NCBI GenBank assembly: GCA_049999725.1
Contig: JBNGIS010017248.1
Span: forward strand, 1-47,603
Length of the DNA: 47,603 nucleotides
Direction: 5' to 3'
DNA from: Haplomitrium mnioides
Lineage: Eukaryota; Marchantiophyta; Haplomitriopsida; Calobryales
Shown: positions 43,800 through 47,603 of the stretch, one piece after another
How positions within the stretch are numbered: position 1 is the stretch's first letter
Layout: each line of letters opens with the position of its first letter
Notes under the pieces: model-generated
The model's database searches: none
The model's input: the letters and a program-made list of their open reading frames with translations, nothing else
What the model was told of the DNA's origin: nothing
Program-made: the position numbers and the translations under genes

Positions 43800-46700
43800 G
43801 TAGAAACATTGTTATGGTCCAGGATGGGAGTTAAAGACGCACGCAAGGAGAGGCAAAGGAGGAAGAAATCGAGAAAAAGGAAGAAAGCAAGCAAGAAAAT
43901 GGCAAAAATAGCAAACAACAGACATTGTCCAAACAGAAGGACAAAAGACTTTTAAAGATTCAGTCAAAAGACTTTTATAGAGTTTAGTTAGAATTTTTTT
44001 ATTATATTTAAAGTAGAAAAGTTTCTTTAGGATCTAGAAATACAATCGTACAAATAGCAATTGTCTTCTAAATCACAGGTACCAATCAGGTCAAGAAACA
44101 GATGAGACAGCAACAACAACTCGAACAACTGAAAATAAGGAAAAGGGAGAAAATTCACTACGGTAGGAAGAAAAGAAAAAGAAGACGAATGATACATGAG
44201 GGTTTTGTGTGTGTATTATAAAGCATACAAGTATACGTCTTGTGTTTTGTGGAGTTTTGAAAAAAAGGTATATGGGTAAATTATATGTTTAGTAAATTAT
44301 AGAAAAATACTAATTAAATATTAAGTAACTAATGTTAAATCTAAGTTATAGCCAAACCAAGCCAAGGAGACAAAAAAGAGGACTAAAATGGATGGATAAG
44401 ATCTATATGGATCTAAGGGCGGAGGTTAAATTTTTCCACCAGTTGGAAAATTAGGGCCAATTTTGAAAAGGAAGGAAGAGGGGTTAGGTTGCCCACTACT
44501 CTCTCTTCTTAGGCACCGCGCCGCTGTTGAACTGTTGTTGGAGGTCGTGAATTGTTCTTGGAGGTCTCGTTGGTGAAATTTTCTTCTTGATATAAGGAGA
44601 GGGGGTGCCATGCAAACGGGAGAGCTTGGTTGTTGGGATATAGAATGAGAAAAATTGGTTTCACGCGGAAGGCAGCTATAGAAGTATTGCAACATAGAGT
44701 TTTGAAAAAGAAAAAAAAACATAGGACCTAGTGTGGAAGAAATATCAATGCAGTGGACAGGAAGAGAGGCAAAAGAAGGTTCGAGCGGTGGAAGAATTGT
44801 TGAGCTGCAACATGATCTTTGGCTACAGAAAGCATTGAAATGGGCTGGACTCATGAGAGATTTTTTGAGAGAATTTTGAGTGGCAAGATGAGAATCACGA
44901 GAGAATGCAAGGGATACCTAGACGTATTCTCTACATGAGCTTTGTCTTGAAGGTGGTATTGGGATGGCTGCGTGGCTGTGAAGAAGATTGCTCATTGTAT
45001 GAGGAGATGGTCAATAGTTGATCAATGCACTTCTGTTAATTTGCAAAAGGAAAACGCGTAAACTGCTGTCATGGGTTACATACATCGAAGAAAATCTTGG
45101 GGAATGATGGAGAATTCAATGCATTGCACTTGCAAGAAGATTGCTTGATTAAGGAGGAGAGGTCTGAATGGATGGAGTGGTAAATTTCTATCAATTCTGA
45201 AGTGTTCGTTGTTCATGTTGCTGCCTGCAAATTTGTCAATAGTGCAATCTTGAGAGCTCAAAGTACACAATTGTGAGAAGGAGAAGCAGTGCAAGACATC
45301 GTTGTATGGAGAGAAATGTTTGAGAGAATTTGTGAATCAGCCAATCATACGCCTCAGGGAGGGAATTGTGAGAGTGCAACTAAGGGAGACAATTGCTAGA
45401 GTCCAAAATCGTCTGCGTGCAAACATGAAGCATGCCACCTCATGTGTATGGACTTTGGCATAAGAAATTGTCTCTAGAGGTTCACAGTGCCATAAACTGA
45501 ATTGAGGGATTTGGATTGTGACCATCAGGAGTTCTGCGCAAGAATGAGGGGTGAGTCTCCAGGAATCAAGGTTGATCACCTAGCGTTTAATCAAGGTTGA
45601 GCAGACGTCGAAAGTAGCCAAGATTTCCCAGTGTTGTAAGGAGAGGCCGCATCAAATTCCTCTATGTGATGAGAACTACCAGGACTGAAAGTGTTGGCGG
45701 GTGGTATCATAGAGGGGCTTCTTCACACTGAATCAATCTCTGTATTTGCTTGATTCTAGCATAAACGGTGAATGAAGAAAATTTAGTGGAGATATTAGCA
45801 TAGAAGCAAGCGGAAGAAGGATGGCAAGCACTAAAGGAAGATTGTCTACTTAGGACTGACTATGGTTGTAGACCTTTCTGACCAAAGCTCTCTGACATGT
45901 CTTTCATTGAAATCCATCTCAATGATTGTGCAAATGTTGCTCAGTCTTGATCATTCGAATACCAGTCTATGAAAGGTGAGCAGACTTGGCAAGTCATTCT
46001 GCAAAGTGATGACTAGGTCACCAACCGATGGTTACATGTTGTGGTTAGGTGGCTGTGACCTGATGTGATCGTTTCAGAGAGGAAACGGTAAGGAAATTCT
46101 AGTTTATTAGTGAATGAAGGGGAGTGACGAGGTGGTGAACATAACGGCAAAGTATAGAGTAATCAACCTTGTGTGAACCGACGAATCAGAGGCATTTGTG
46201 TCAACGCACTTTTGTTGCCAACTACAACAAATGACTGGGTGTAGTATGGGGTTGGTGTCTACCTCCCATTATAGTAGAAAGGTTTTTTTGATGAAAGTAC
46301 AAGGCATGAAGCATTGAAGATAATGGAGATGAGAGGGTGGCTGAATAGGGTTGGAAAATGAAAGTGAAGAGGTAGGAAGTGAAGCATAATGCTAGAGGAG
46401 AGAAATGCAAGGAAGGTGGATGGTTGATTGGAGAGTTAATGAGTAGTGAAGAATAGGAAGGGCAGAAAGCTGATTTGGGTGACTGTTAAAGAGAATAAGA
46501 AGATAGCTGCGGAATTCCAACGTAGAAGAAAGGAGACCAGAAAATTGACAATTGTTGAATCGTTAATTGAAGCATGATATAGGAGGAAGATAGTGGGAGA
46601 GGAGTGATTTTGGATTGAAAATAGAGGCTTGATCGTTACAACGGCAAGGTTGGAGGGAGAAGGGCAGAATTGACAGTTACATTTCAAGAAGGATTCTTTT

Positions 46701-47603
46701 TAGTACAATTGGCTCACAAATTCGAAGATTCCTTCCCAAGGTTTGGCTTATGTGGCTGGTAGCTAAGGTAACAGAAAAGTGAAAACATTTGTTGTTATGT
46801 ATTTTTTGCGTGAGTACCATGTTTTATCCTTTTATTAGAGTTTGTTGTGTGATCTATTTTGGGGGTGTCTATGGGGAACATCAATAAATCGCCTGAGTGT
46901 GTTAGTAGTGCATTGGTGGTGAACCCTTGGTGAGAAATGAATAGCTTGGCTATTTCAGTAGAGAAATAAGAGAGGGAAGGGTGGAGAACTGAATCGTTGA
47001 GGTGTTGTGACCAAGGTGGGAAGTCGAAGGATCTGTAATATGACCTGAATGGGTTATCAGTTAAAGTGCCATTCTTGATATTGTGTATGCTTGTGATTTC
47101 ATTTACGCACCTGTCTTGGTTTGTCTTTCCCAGTTGAAACAACTAAAATTCAAACACATTCAAATTATTTCAATTCTACTATGGGCTACTATCCATGAGC
47201 CAAAAGACCAACCAGCATGACGAAAGTTGTTTGCAGATCCCTAGCCGGTTATGGGGGAAGAAGCACCCTCACGATCCCTTGAGTCTTGGTGGACCTCACT
47301 ACCACCACGATCAAGAGTATACCTAGATAGCTCGATCAGCGGGAATCCTTCCCTATCCCAACCCAGTTACTAATATCTAGAAGTTATGCATTATACTACA
47401 ACCGAACCGATCGAGCAAAAGGCAGGGCTCCTCTCCCTATGCCCTGCCCTTCAAGACCTAACAAACATATACAATTGGAGGTGAAAAATCCAATGAACAA
47501 AAGTGAGCAAAATTCAAAAGGTTGGAAAGGGCAAAATAGCAAGTAAATGCAAAAACAGCGATGACAAGAAAACAAAAACCAGAAAGTGAACTCGCGACAA
47601 TGG
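43800..47603. other. Right end of window: AT-rich, then purine-biased sequence without a gene
   Basis: 43800-44400 is AT/A-rich, beyond the 5' end of copy B. 44400-47140 is G/A-biased on the plus strand, with words such as 'gagagaattgtgag' and 'aggaggaga'. The minus-strand ORFs there (for example 44426-44854 and 46795-47142) have no recognisable domain and reflect composition. 47150-47603 shows no gene. No terminal repeat matching AACCGCTACTTTG was found here, so the right end of the second element is unseen. Confidence 0.4.

Noticed and set aside
43451-43918. Hydrophobic N-terminus of the ORF starting at 43918 as a signal peptide for copy B
   Set aside because: Homology to copy A begins only near the Met at 43789; the upstream hydrophobic part is likely untranslated purine/pyrimidine-biased DNA.

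Overview
The window looks like a stretch of a large, repeat-rich land-plant nuclear genome. It is AT-rich, has no operon structure, and is dominated by plant-type Copia and Ty3/gypsy retrotransposons, nested insertions and decayed genes with GT..AG introns. I see no intact host gene, no tRNA or rRNA, and no CRISPR array. The lineage cannot be fixed from sequence alone; a non-flowering plant with a large genome is a guess.

Layout. 1-5090: a transposon end, a 134-bp tandem array and a decayed Ty3/gypsy pol (minus strand). 5091-6798: a short LTR element of TRIM size with a 5-bp target duplication. 7225-8574: a short tandem array and a decayed LINE ORF1-like gene. 8808-9206: an unrecognised ORF. 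10798-16828: a nearly complete, recently inserted Copia element (minus strand) with 199-bp LTRs, a tRNA-Met primer site, a polypurine tract and full gag-pol domain order. It sits inside the integrase of an older gypsy element whose halves lie on both sides. 17380-18060: a tandem array containing a 10-N assembly gap. 18717-25263: a 6.5-kb unit with terminal inverted repeats. 25690-29165: the first copy (A) of a multi-exon gene family, minus strand. 29170-34430: AT-rich sequence with decayed coding-like stretches and a 92-bp array. 34434 onward: a second inverted-repeat end, then the second copy (B) of the same family (35247-35735 and 40432-43789, minus strand), split by a 4.7-kb GC-richer insertion. 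43800-47603: purine-rich sequence without a recognisable gene.

Most interesting content. The two related pseudogenes share intron positions. Their C-terminal half has the motif order of a beta-class (CcrM-like) amino-DNA methyltransferase: D-I-P-Y-G, then FW, then H-E, then D-L-C-x-G-S with E-Y-D. Such enzymes are typical of bacteria and rare in plants. Introns 1 and 2 of both copies carry tandem arrays built around a self-complementary core, ATGCGCGCAT. The same core occurs in at least ten arrays of different period across the window. Four copies of a terminal sequence, AACCGCTACTTTGARC, mark transposon ends; one lies 0.8 kb from the methyltransferase C-terminus. The working hypothesis is a family of large inverted-repeat elements that carry, or once carried, a prokaryote-like DNA methyltransferase and palindromic arrays. 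Both gene copies here are dead, so function can only be inferred.
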